A DNA stretch of 64,000 nt from Streptomyces luomodiensis (GTDB lineage Bacteria > Actinomycetota > Actinomycetes > Streptomycetales > Streptomycetaceae), in assembly GCF_031679605.1 (NCBI RefSeq), contig NZ_CP117522.1, forward strand, positions 310,001 to 374,000, given 5' to 3'. Both the position numbers and the translations under genes were made by a program. This document shows positions 34,218 to 42,662 of the stretch, piece after piece. Numbering within the stretch: the first letter of the stretch is position 1; each line of letters begins with the position of its first letter. The notes beneath the pieces were generated by a model. It was given only the letters and a program-made list of their open reading frames with translations. It had not been told where the DNA came from and searched no databases.

Positions 34218-35120
34218 TCACCCCTCTCCCCGCGGATCTCCGCCGCCACCTGGACCAGCATCTGCCGGCCGGACCCCGGACGGCATCGCCGGGTGGCGGC
34301 CGAGCACGACGACCCCCGCCACCACGGCGAGCAGACCCCCCGCCTGCCAGGCCAGCGCGGCAGGATCGAGACGCAGCCGGTCGCCGAGGAAGCCGACGCC
34401 GCAGACGATCCCGGCCAGGGGCTCGGCCGCGGTGAGGCCCGGCAGGGACATCCGCAGCGGACCGGTCTCGAAAGCGCTCTGCACCAGCATGAGCCCGGTC
34501 ACCGCGAGCGCGACGATCGTGTAGGGCTGCCAGCTCGTCACCACCGCCATCACACCGCCCGCGCCGAACAACTCGCTCGACATCCGGGTCAGCGCGTCCT
34601 GTAGGCCGTACAGCACACCCGCCGCGGCGGCCAGGAACGGCGGCTCCTCCGCCAGGCGCAGATGGCGAGCGACCACGACCAGCGCGAGAGCCGTGGCCAG
34701 CACACCGCCGAAGACCAGCCAGAACCGCAGCGCGCCGATCTCCGCCCTGGAGCCGCCGGCCGGCCGGCCGGCCAGCATGAACGCCGCCACCCCACCGCTG
34801 AGCAGCACCACGCCCGCCCATCCCGACCAGCCCAGACTCTGACCGCTGAGCCGCCGGGCCAGGGCCATGGCGAACAGCAGATTGGTGGCCAGCAACGGCT
34901 CGACCATGGACACATCGCCCTGGGCGAGTGCCAGCGCCCCGAAGATCTGGCCGACCACCATGCAGCCGATACCGGCCAGCCACACCCGGTCATGGAGCAG
35001 GTCGAGGAGCAGCCGGAAGGACAGCAAGTCGGCCAGGGGCGCGCTCTGCGCCGCGTGCTGCTGAAGCACGAAACCCAGTCCGAGCAGGCAGGCGGCGGTG
35101 AGTCCGTACGCGTAGACCAC
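34218..35120 (-). CDS. DMT-superfamily transporter (paralogue 1)
   Basis: 300 residues with about nine hydrophobic helices and GLGFVLQQHAAQSAP at the start, like the NIPA/DMT group. The first-half signature ALAQGDVSMVEPLLATNLLF has a matching second-half LTAAEPLAGIVCGVGFLGD. It ends in a Gly/Pro-rich tail. Start is GTG with only a weak ribosome site. The upstream neighbour encodes a diverged paralogue in the same direction, so the two may form a heterodimeric or redundant pair. Substrate unknown. Confidence 0.8.
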   Translation of the reverse strand: MVYAYGLTAACLLGLGFVLQQHAAQSAPLADLLSFRLLLDLLHDRVWLAGIGCMVVGQIFGALALAQGDVSMVEPLLATNLLFAMALARRLSGQSLGWSGWAGVVLLSGGVAAFMLAGRPAGGSRAEIGALRFWLVFGGVLATALALVVVARHLRLAEEPPFLAAAAGVLYGLQDALTRMSSELFGAGGVMAVVTSWQPYTIVALAVTGLMLVQSAFETGPLRMSLPGLTAAEPLAGIVCGVGFLGDRLRLDPAALAWQAGGLLAVVAGVVVLGRHPAMPSGVRPADAGPGGGGDPRGEG

Positions 35121-35241
35121 GCTGCCACATCCCGTTCGATGGAGTTACTCGCCGCCCGGCGCAGCGGGCTGTCCGCCCACGTCGGCACACGGGAGGTACC
35201 CCGCGACCGCGCGGCGGATGCCTCGCCGCGCCCCTCCTCGG

Positions 35242-36171
35242 CTATCTTTCGCCCGGTTGCCGGTGACCGTCCCTCGATGGTGTGACGGAGGGAAGGTCCC
35301 CGTCGCCCAGCAGGTCGGAGCGCGCCAGCACGAGCACGGAGAAGACCAGCAGCGCACCCCCGGCCATCGCGAGCAGCAGATATGTGCCGCCCCGCACCCG
35401 CTCGCCGAACACCGCGACCGCCCACATGACGGAGACGAGCGGATCGGCCAGCGTGAGAGCGGGCTGGGCGGCGATCAGGCGCCCGGCATGCATCGCCGAC
35501 TGGAGCAGGAACATCGCCACCAGGCCGGAGACGGCCATCGCGTACACCTCCCACCCGGTCAGGACGGCCCCGATGCCGTGCCCCAGCCGGAGCGTCATCG
35601 CCTTGACGAACGCGGCCGTCATGCCGAACTGGCACCCCGCGGCCAGTCCGAACCCCGCCGCCCGCCGGGCGCTGCCCACACGCTGGTCCGTCGCGATGTC
35701 ACCGCGGCGTGCCCACTCGAACGCCGCGAGCGTCAACGCCTCCGTGGCGCCGGTCGCCATCAGCCAGACCTGCCACGGCACGGATCCGGGTGGGCCCGAG
35801 GAGGGGGCCAGAAAGTACAGGACCGCGGCCAGTCCGGCCGACATCCCCAGGCAGGCGGCCCACTCGCGGTGCCGCAGCGGCGCGTGGAAAACGCGTGCCG
35901 CGATCATCAGGGTCAGCGGCAGTTCGAAGGCGAGGATCGGTGCCACCACGGACAGCTGCCCGCGGTGCAGCGCCGCCGCCTGGAGCAGGAATCCCGCGAT
36001 CACCCCCAGCACCCCGGCCACCCACACCGGGCGGCGCAGCAGCTGCGTGATCAGCTGCGGCTTCAGCTCGAACTCGACGGGTACTTCCCGGTTCGCCTTC
36101 CGTTGCAGCACCGACGCCACGGCGTTGGCGCATGCCGCCAGCACCGACAACACGTACGTCAGCACGGCCAT
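35242..36171 (-). CDS. DMT-superfamily transporter (paralogue 2)
   Basis: 309 residues, about nine membrane segments, with ANAVASVLQRKANREVP at the N-terminus and paired half-motifs HRGQLSVVAPILAFELP and PALTLADPLVSVMWAVAVFG. It aligns by eye with the next gene downstream and probably arose by duplication. ATG at 36171 is preferred over a GTG three codons earlier because GAGG lies eight bases before it. Substrate unknown. Confidence 0.82.
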   Translation of the reverse strand: MAVLTYVLSVLAACANAVASVLQRKANREVPVEFELKPQLITQLLRRPVWVAGVLGVIAGFLLQAAALHRGQLSVVAPILAFELPLTLMIAARVFHAPLRHREWAACLGMSAGLAAVLYFLAPSSGPPGSVPWQVWLMATGATEALTLAAFEWARRGDIATDQRVGSARRAAGFGLAAGCQFGMTAAFVKAMTLRLGHGIGAVLTGWEVYAMAVSGLVAMFLLQSAMHAGRLIAAQPALTLADPLVSVMWAVAVFGERVRGGTYLLLAMAGGALLVFSVLVLARSDLLGDGDLPSVTPSRDGHRQPGER

Positions 36172-36384
36172 GAAGTGCACCTCGTGACGCTGGAGCCGTA
36201 CCTCCCCGGGGAGCCCGCCCCCGGTGCGGGGGATGCCTCCAATCTACGGGCCCGCGGCCACCCGGGCTTCCCGGCGGGCGGCCCCCGCCGGGCTGGGCAC
36301 CGGCGGCCGTGAACGCCTCCCGCGGGTGCGGCGGAGGTGTCCGGTCGGTGACCAGGACATCGGCGAGCGAGAGGTCGCCCAGTG

Positions 36385-36562
36385 TCATTCGGCGGACAGG
36401 CCGCCGCAGCCGAGGATCAGGACGTCGAGGTGGACGTGCGGCCGCTCCTGCGCGGCACTGATCACTGTCAGGTCGTCCCGGTGCGCGCACTGCGCGGCGA
36501 CAGCGGCGCAGGTGGTACCGGTGCCGATGCCGACGGCGGCGCCGCCCTCGCGGGCTAGGCGG
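36385..36562 (-). pseudogene. DeoR-family regulator fragment
   Basis: One frame reads GGAAVGIGTGTTCAAVAAQ, then AHRDDLTVISAAQ, then VLILGCGGLSAE and a stop. This is the phosphosugar-sensing DeoRC core of DeoR regulators. The N-terminal helix-turn-helix and most of the sensor are missing. It lies at the eroded edge of the sugar-acid locus. Confidence 0.5.
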
Positions 36563-36575
36563 TCGCCGGGAGCGG

Positions 36576-36668
36576 ATGATCGTCAGCGGGGCCGGGCCGG
36601 TCGGCATGATCGTGGCACACCTGGCACACCTCATGGGCGCCGCGTACGTGATCGTCGGCGGGCAGTCC
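36576..36668 (+). pseudogene. Zinc alcohol dehydrogenase NAD-domain fragment
   Basis: MIVSGAGPVGMIVAHLAHLM followed by GAAYVIVGG is the Rossmann start of a sorbitol/zinc alcohol dehydrogenase (GxGxxG). Nothing of the catalytic domain or the remainder is present nearby. The surviving ADH N-terminal half at 41150-41738 belongs to a chimeric gene on the other strand. Confidence 0.5.
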
Positions 36669-36755
36669 CGGCCGGCAGGCCGGCCGGGACGCTGGGCTTC
36701 TCAGGTTCTCGAGGCGAGTGCTGTGCGGTCCGCACCGTCGAGTTCCTCGGAGTCC

Positions 36756-37906
36756 TCAGAAGGCGATCGCGGTGAAGCGGTAGCGGGTCTCGAAGAGCTC
36801 CGACAGGAAGGCCGACTGCGAACCGAGCATCGCGCTCTGTCCGACGCCGTACGCGACCGTCATGGCGAGCACGATGAGCACCGACTGCTCGGACCGCAGC
36901 AGGAGGAAGTACGGCGGAATGAAGAGCGCGGTGAAGACGGCGCCGCCGGCCAGGACCGGTATGCGTCCCACCCGGTCGGAGAGCCGGCCGAAGAGGGGCA
37001 CGGTGAAGATGCTGCTGCCCATGGCGACGACCACACCGACCGTGGCCACGGTGCCGGACACGTCCAGGGTGTTCTTGAGGTAGCTGAGCGAGAAGGTGTT
37101 GACGAGGTAGCCGGCCACGTTCAGGCCGGAACCGCACAGCAGTCCGACCATCAGGTGGCGGGGGCGTTCCCGCATGGCCTGGACGACGGGGATCTTGCGG
37201 GCCGGGGGCTTCTTCCCCTCCTGGACCCGTACGGCTTCCCGGGCCTGGACGAAGTCCGGGGTTTCCTCGATGCGGCGCCGGATGAACAGGGCCACGGCGA
37301 AGATGACGACGCTGGCCAGGAAGGGGATGCGCCAGGCCCAGTCGAGCAGGACGTGCTCGGGGACGGTGCCCAGGATCGAGAAGAAGCCGGTGGAGAGCAC
37401 GAAGGCGGCACCTACGGAGGCCTGGGCGAAGGAGGTGTAGAACCCGCGCTGCCGACCGGTGCGTATTCGGCGACGGTGGTGACGGCGCCGGCGAACTCGG
37501 CGCCCGCGCCGATGCCCCGGAGGATGCGGGTGAGCAGGAGCAGAACCGGGGCCCAGGCGCCCACGGCGTCATAGGTCGGCAGCAGACCGACCGCCACGGT
37601 GGCCGCTCCCATCAGGGTGATGGTGAAGACCAGGACCGGCTTGCGTCCGACGCGGTCACCGACGTGTGCGGCGATGAGGCCGCCGAGGGGCCGGACGAAG
37701 AACGCCACGGCGAAGACGGCGAACGAGGCGAGGGTGCCGGCCACCGAGCTCTGACTGGGGAAGAACAGCGGTCCGAAGACCAGCGCTGATGCCACGCCGT
37801 ACAGGGCGAAGTCGTACCACTCGATGACGGTGCCGATGGAACTGGCGACGACGACTCGTCTGATGGCTTTCGGGTCGACTTCGGGCGCGGAGGGTGTGTG
37901 GGTCAT
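36756..37906 (-). pseudogene. MHS-family symporter, frameshifted and truncated
   Basis: The N-half (37412-37906) has the metabolite:H+ symporter start GTVIEWYDFALYGVASALVF and VGDRVGRKPVL. The C-half continues in another frame, through LLDWAWRIPFLASVVIF and RLSDRVGRIPVL. The frame breaks at about 37450-37456 after EYAPVG, where one missing base would restore QRGFYTSFAQASVG. The protein also stops at FETRYRFTAIAF, about 50 residues short of the usual MHS end. Together about 380 residues of an expected 430 or more. It was probably the sugar-acid importer of the downstream genes. Confidence 0.8.
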
Positions 37907-38018
37907 GGGGACTCTCTTCAGGATCGCCTTGCGGATCTCACCGTTGAAGTGCAGTGCGACGCCGCTGTCCGGGGGTGCGGCTGGTGCGGTTCTCGGGGGC
38001 TGGAGGTTCCCGCGGCGG

Positions 38019-38687
38019 TCAGGACAGGGGTGAGCGGGGCCCTGCCGTGCAGGACGGTGTTTCTCGTCGCACGGGGCTCACCGCCTCCCGCAGCCGGGGA
38101 AGGGCGGCGGGGTCGGCCAGCGCCGACCCCACGGCGACGGCGGCGCACCCTGCCGACAGGAAGCCGGCGGCGTTGTGCGCACCGATGCCTCCGGTGGCGA
38201 CGAAGTGCACATCGGGGAACGGCGCGCGGTGCGCGGTGATCCAGCCCGTGCCGAGCTGCTCCGCGGGGAACGCCTTGAGCCAGGTCAGGCCGGTGGCGGT
38301 GGCGTTGGCGACGTCGGTGGCGGTGGCGACGCCCGGCAGGTGGGGCAGCCGGGCCTGGGTGGAGGCCTCGACGACCTCCGGATGCAGACCGGGGGCCACG
38401 GTGAAGGCGGCGCCGATGTCCTGGACCTGCCGCAGGCGTCGCGCGGTGGTGACCGTGCCGGCCCCGACCTGCTTGCCGTGGGCGCGGGCCGCTTCGACGG
38501 CGGCCTCCAGGGAGGGCAGGGCCGATTCGGACTGTACGGGGATTTCGACGAGTGTGACGCCGAAGTCCCAGGCGCGGCGGCACAGTTCGACGGTGGTGGC
38601 CGGGTCCTGGCCGCGGAAGATGCCGATCACGGGGATGGCGGCCAGGTGCCGGGCGAAGAAGCCGTTGCTGAGGTCGGCGGCGGTCAT
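38019..38687 (-). CDS. eda: KDPG aldolase (2-dehydro-3-deoxyphosphogluconate aldolase)
   Basis: 222 residues of a class I aldolase barrel. The proton-relay Glu is in VTLVEIPVQS and the Schiff-base Lys in LTWLKAFPAEQLG; phosphate contacts include FVATGGIGAHN. It splits 2-keto-3-deoxy-6-phosphogluconate (or the galacto isomer) into pyruvate and glyceraldehyde-3-phosphate. ATG overlaps the IclR stop (ATGA). With the kinase two genes upstream it completes the step after 2-keto-3-deoxy sugar acid phosphorylation. Confidence 0.88.
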   Translation of the reverse strand: MTAADLSNGFFARHLAAIPVIGIFRGQDPATTVELCRRAWDFGVTLVEIPVQSESALPSLEAAVEAARAHGKQVGAGTVTTARRLRQVQDIGAAFTVAPGLHPEVVEASTQARLPHLPGVATATDVANATATGLTWLKAFPAEQLGTGWITAHRAPFPDVHFVATGGIGAHNAAGFLSAGCAAVAVGSALADPAALPRLREAVSPVRRETPSCTAGPRSPLS

Positions 38688-39436
38688 GGGGTGTTTCCTT
38701 TCCAGCCCAGTTCGGTGCTGATCTGCTGGGCGGCCGAGCGGAATTCGTCGAGATGGCCACGGAGTTCGGCGAGCGGGGCGACCGCGGCCAGGGCGGTGAC
38801 GGAGATGCCGTGGGTGACCTTGCCCCGGGCGTCGAAGACGGGCACGGCGACGCAGTTGATGTAGCCCTCGTGTTCGCCGTTGTCCTCCGCCCAGCCGCGG
38901 GCGCGGGTCTCCCGCAGATCCGCCACGAGGGACTCGCGGCTGGTGTGTGTGGTGTCGGTGTAGCGCTCGAACGTGGCCTGGTCGAGGATGCGTTCCTGCG
39001 CCGCCGGGTCCTGGTACGCGGTGATCACCTTGGCGACGCCGGCGGTGTGGGTCTGGGCCTGGAGGCCGATGCGGGAGCCCATGGCCACGGTGCCCTTGCC
39101 GTCGACCTTGTCGATGTAGACGACGCGGTCGCCGACGAGTTCGCCGAGATGGACCGTGTGGCCGTACCGCGCGGCCAGTTCCTGGAGGACGGGGTGGGCC
39201 AGGGAGCGGGCCTCGACCTGGTCGAGCGCGAGCTGGCCGTAGGCGATGAGCTGGAAGCCCATGGCGTAGTGGCCACCGGCGTCCTTGCGGACGAATCCGG
39301 CCTCCTCCAGGGTCTGGAGGAGTCGCAGAGCCGTCGACTTGTGTACACCGAGGTGTTCGGCGACATCGTTGAGCGAGCGCGGCTGGTGGGAGACGAAGCC
39401 GATGATGTCGATGGCGCGGGCGACGGTTTGCGACAT
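38684..39436 (-). CDS. IclR-family transcriptional regulator
   Basis: 250 residues. The N-terminal winged helix (about 1-65) has SLNDVAEHLGVHKSTALRLL; the C-terminal effector domain has HLGELVGDRVVYIDKVDG and the conserved ending GYINCVAVPVFDARG. It probably represses this catabolic operon and responds to a keto-deoxy sugar acid, as KdgR does. Stop overlaps the aldolase start by four bases. An AT-rich repeat upstream of the operon is its likely site. Confidence 0.9.
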   Translation of the reverse strand: MSQTVARAIDIIGFVSHQPRSLNDVAEHLGVHKSTALRLLQTLEEAGFVRKDAGGHYAMGFQLIAYGQLALDQVEARSLAHPVLQELAARYGHTVHLGELVGDRVVYIDKVDGKGTVAMGSRIGLQAQTHTAGVAKVITAYQDPAAQERILDQATFERYTDTTHTSRESLVADLRETRARGWAEDNGEHEGYINCVAVPVFDARGKVTHGISVTALAAVAPLAELRGHLDEFRSAAQQISTELGWKGNTP

Positions 39437-39447
39437 GAAGGGGTTCC

Positions 39448-40446
39448 TCAGTTCCTGTCCTGGGAGCTGCTGCCGGACTCATCCTCCAGCAAGGTGATGA
39501 CGTCCCCGGCCGCCGGGAGTGTCGTCAGATCGGAGGCGGACGCGAGGACCCGCGAGGCGGCATAGTGTCCGAGTCCCAGCCGCAGGCTCTCCCGCTGTCC
39601 GTGGAGCCAGCCACTCAGCCAGCCGGCCGCGAAGGCGTCTCCGGCGCCGACCGGGTCGACGACGCGGACCCGGCGGGAGGGCATCCGTACGGTGCCGGCG
39701 CCGGTGAAGGAGACCGCCTCGACGGCGGCGTCCTTCACGATGAGGTGTTCCGGCTTGTCGATCAGGGCGCGGACGCTCTCGGCGTCGGTGGTGCCCCACA
39801 GGTCGGCGGCCTCGTCTCGCCCGACGAAGACGATGTCACTGTGCTGGGCGAGGTCGTACAGCGTGTCCGCGGCCCGCTCACCGGGGGCCGGGGGGCCGTC
39901 ACCCGCGCGCTGCCACAGTACGGGGCGGTGGTTGACGTCGAAGCTGACGGGTGTGTTGGGCCAGGGGCGGTCGAACACGATGTGGCGGGTGAGTTCGGCG
40001 CAGCTCGGTGAGAGGGCCGGCAGCACGCCGGACAGGTGGACGACGCGGGGGCTGAGGCTGGTCCATGCCGGGAGGTCGGCGGTGCTCAGGCCGGTGGCCG
40101 CCGATCCGCCGCGGTAGTAGGCGACCTGTGTGCCCTGCGGCGTGGGGTCCTTGAAGTAGACGGCGGTCGGGCGGTGGGGGTCGCGGCGCACCAGAGAGGT
40201 GTCCACTCCGTGGCGGGACAGTACGGTGGTGACGATGTCGCCGAGCCGGTCGGTGCCCAGGGCGCCGGCCCAGTGGGTGGGGTGGCCGAGTTCGGCGAGG
40301 AGCGCGGCGACGTTGGACTCGGCACCGCCGGGCCGCAGGACGAAGCTGGACTCGGCGTCGAGCCGGCCGCCTTCCTGAGGGGTGACCATCACCATGGTCT
40401 CGCCGATGGTGAGGGCGTCGGTGGTGTGCGGGTGGGTCCGGTTCAT
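39448..40446 (-). CDS. kdgK: PfkB-family sugar kinase, 2-keto-3-deoxygluconate kinase type
   Basis: 332 residues. N-terminal motif LRPGGAESNVAALLAELGH and the C-terminal anion-hole DPVGAGDAFAAGWLSGWL are PfkB signatures, with catalytic Asp in GAGD. The neighbouring KDPG aldolase makes 2-keto-3-deoxygluconate (or galactonate) the likeliest substrate. Its ATG overlaps the stop of the chimeric dehydrogenase (ATGA); the IclR gene follows after 11 bases. All four genes form one tightly coupled operon. Confidence 0.85.
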   Translation of the reverse strand: MNRTHPHTTDALTIGETMVMVTPQEGGRLDAESSFVLRPGGAESNVAALLAELGHPTHWAGALGTDRLGDIVTTVLSRHGVDTSLVRRDPHRPTAVYFKDPTPQGTQVAYYRGGSAATGLSTADLPAWTSLSPRVVHLSGVLPALSPSCAELTRHIVFDRPWPNTPVSFDVNHRPVLWQRAGDGPPAPGERAADTLYDLAQHSDIVFVGRDEAADLWGTTDAESVRALIDKPEHLIVKDAAVEAVSFTGAGTVRMPSRRVRVVDPVGAGDAFAAGWLSGWLHGQRESLRLGLGHYAASRVLASASDLTTLPAAGDVITLLEDESGSSSQDRN

Positions 40447-41738
40447 CGGGTGGCCTCCGCTTCCCCGGTGCGGACCACGTTGCGCAGTGGCCGTCGTGTG
40501 GCCAGGCGCGTGAGGTTGTCGGCGACTTCCCCTGCCCGGTCGCGGTAGGTGTCCTCCGCGGTGGCGGAGTAATGCGGTGTCATGATCACGTTGGTGAGTT
40601 CGTGGAAGGGCAGGGATGAGGGCGGGGTGGGTGCGGGGCCCGCCGGTGTCGTCCAGACGTCGAGCGCTGCCGCGCCCAGCCGCCGGGTGCGCAGTGCCTC
40701 GTACAGGCTCCGTTCCTGGACCAGTGCTCCGCGGCCGACGTTGACCAGGAGTGCGTCGGGTCCGAGCAGGTCCAGTTCGGTGGCACCGATCAGGTGGCGG
40801 GTGGTGTCGTCCAGGGGGCAGGCCAGCACCAGGACGTCGCTTTCGCCGAGGAGGTCGGGCAGGGCGTGGGGGCCGTCCACCCAGGCGAGGTCGGGGTCGT
40901 CGGTGCTGCGTTCGGCCGCCGAGCGCCGGATGCCGATGGGGCGCATGCCGACCGCCGAGCACAGCCGCGCGATGGACCGTCCCATGTGGCCGAGTCCCAC
41001 GATTCCGACGGTGGTGCCGGGAAGGGTGCGAAAGGTGGGTGCCTCGGGGTCGGCCAGCCGGCTGTGCCAGTGTCCCTGGCGCAGCCGCGCATCGTGCCAC
41101 AACAGGTGTCTGCGGGCGGCCAGCACGGTCATCAGCACGTGTTCGGCGACGGATCGGCCGTGGCCGAAGGAGTTGGCCACCGTGATCGTGGCGGGGAGAT
41201 CCTGCCAGGCGATCTGGTCGGTGCCGGCCGCGGTGATCTGCAGCAGTCGCAGCCGGTGGACGGCGACGGCGAGCGGCTCGGCCAGGCCGGTTAGCTCGTC
41301 GGGCACGTCGCCGCGGATGGGGCGGGCGGCGTCCGCCCGGACCAGGACGTACTGGGCCAGGCCGCCCGGTTCGTCGACGCCGTAGAGGCCGAGGTGGGCG
41401 CAGACGTGGGAGTTCGCGGAGGCGCAGGGCCGGCACGGCGATGTGGTGTCCCGGTCGTGGCAGGAGATGAGGGGGCGGATGGCGACGTGTGTGCCGGTTC
41501 CGAGCGCCGTGTTGTCCGGTGCCGCCGCGACGACTCCGACGAATTCGTGGCCGATGATGACTCCGGGCCGGGCGCGGGCGTGCTCGCCGTGCCAGATCGC
41601 GAGGTCCGAACCGCAGATGCCGACCCGGGTGACCTCGACCAGCACCCAGTCCGGTCGAGGCGTGGGAGTGGGCACGGTGTCCTGCGCCAGCCGGCCGGCG
41701 CCGGTCCACCTGATGGCCTGCATGGTCTGTGTGGTCAC
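40443..41738 (-). CDS. Chimeric oxidoreductase: ADH N-half fused to 2-hydroxyacid dehydrogenase
   Basis: 431 residues in one open frame joining two unrelated enzymes. Residues 1 to about 190 are a zinc alcohol dehydrogenase GroES domain: GICGSDLAIWHGEH, GHEFVG and a Cys cluster SPCRPCASANSHVC. At about AVHRLRL-LQITAAG it becomes a D-2-hydroxyacid dehydrogenase lacking its first 60-70 residues but keeping GIVGLGHMGRSIA, catalytic Arg in VNVGRGALV and His in MTPHYSA. The ADH lacks its own Rossmann domain. A GTG start with GAAGG upstream and an ATGA overlap with the kinase gene suggest it is still translated. Function unknown; deletion between two dehydrogenase genes is the simplest origin. Confidence 0.8.
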   Translation of the reverse strand: MTTQTMQAIRWTGAGRLAQDTVPTPTPRPDWVLVEVTRVGICGSDLAIWHGEHARARPGVIIGHEFVGVVAAAPDNTALGTGTHVAIRPLISCHDRDTTSPCRPCASANSHVCAHLGLYGVDEPGGLAQYVLVRADAARPIRGDVPDELTGLAEPLAVAVHRLRLLQITAAGTDQIAWQDLPATITVANSFGHGRSVAEHVLMTVLAARRHLLWHDARLRQGHWHSRLADPEAPTFRTLPGTTVGIVGLGHMGRSIARLCSAVGMRPIGIRRSAAERSTDDPDLAWVDGPHALPDLLGESDVLVLACPLDDTTRHLIGATELDLLGPDALLVNVGRGALVQERSLYEALRTRRLGAAALDVWTTPAGPAPTPPSSLPFHELTNVIMTPHYSATAEDTYRDRAGEVADNLTRLATRRPLRNVVRTGEAEATR

Positions 41739-41831
41739 TGCCAACCGCCTTCTCGCTGTCTGTGGCTCTGTTCGCCTCCGGGGCGCGTCGCTGCGGCGAG
41801 TTCCGGGTGCACCTCCACCCAAACGATCATG

Positions 41832-41868
41832 TTGCAATATTTGCAATACAGTGGCAGCATATGCAAAA
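41832..41868. promoter_or_regulatory. AT-rich TTGCAA repeats upstream of the sugar-acid operon
   Basis: TTGCAA-TAT-TTGCAA at 41832-41846 is followed by ATATGCAAAA at about 41859-41868. TTGCAA is its own reverse complement, so the pair forms both direct and inverted repeats. The strong AT bias in a GC-rich genome and the place, about 95 bases before the chimeric gene and 140 before the dehydratase relic, suit an IclR operator for a divergent promoter. Confidence 0.5.
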
Positions 41869-41984
41869 ACTAGGTTGCTTCTGCTGAACATGTCAACGGG
41901 ACGGCAGCGCGTATCCCCTGGGCGCCGCGCCGGACGACCTGTCTCACCGCCACCGGCACCGCCCCTCCAGCAACGAGGTTCCAC

Positions 41985-42575
41985 CTGAAGATCGCCAGCG
42001 TTGAAGCACGCCATGTCCCCCGCTCGATGTGGGGGAACGTCTGGCAGCAGCAGAAGAGCGTCCGCGGACCGAGTCCGATGAACGAGTTCCCCCGCCGGGG
42101 CTACGGCTGGTCCTGGTAACACCTGGCCGCAGGGCGTGGTCGTCGTCCGCGTCACCCTGGAGGACGGCACCACCGGGCTCGGCTACTCCGAGGACGGCAT
42201 CGGCGCCGCCACCTTGATGGTCAACGCCCACCTGGGCCGCATCGCGACCGGCCTGGACGCCACCGCCACCGAGCAGATCTGGGAGCAGATGTACCGCTCC
42301 TCGATCGTCTACGGCCGCAAGGGCGCCGCCATCGAGGCCATCAGCGCCATCGACATCGCCATCTGGGACGCGGTCGGCACGTCGGCGGGCAAGCCGGTGT
42401 ACCAGCTGCTCGGCGGCCCGTCCGGCAAGACCGTCCGGGCCTACGCCAGCAAGGTGCAGCCCGACGACGACCTGCGCGAAGTGCGCCGTATGGCACGGGA
42501 CTACGCGGAGCGCGGCTACACCGGCGTCAAGGCCAACTTCCCCTTCGGTCCCGCCGACGGACGCACCGGACTGCC
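41985..42575 (+). pseudogene. Broken enolase-superfamily sugar-acid dehydratase
   Basis: The reading begins KIASVEARHVPRSMWGNVWQ but has CTG where ATG is expected. It meets TAA at about 42118 after GYGWSW, then shifts frame and resumes VVVVRVTLEDGTTGLGYSED through the mandelate racemase N-terminal domain (ISAIDIAIWDAVGTSAGKPV). It ends at GVKANFPFGPADGRTGL, just before the metal-binding barrel. About 190 of an expected 400 residues survive. It probably dehydrated an aldonate to the 2-keto-3-deoxy acid used by the divergent kinase and aldolase. Confidence 0.78.
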
Positions 42576-42662
42576 GGCCAACCTGCCACTAACGCGCAAC
42601 GGGAGTCGAAGCCGGGCGGTGTCGGCCCGCACGGCGACACCACCCGGCTCCCGGTCCCGGCC

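Noticed and set aside
36576-41738. The idea that the ADH Rossmann fragment at 36576 is the missing half of the chimeric gene
   Set aside because: It is on the opposite strand over 4 kb away and only about 30 residues remain, so common origin cannot be shown; an inversion would be needed.
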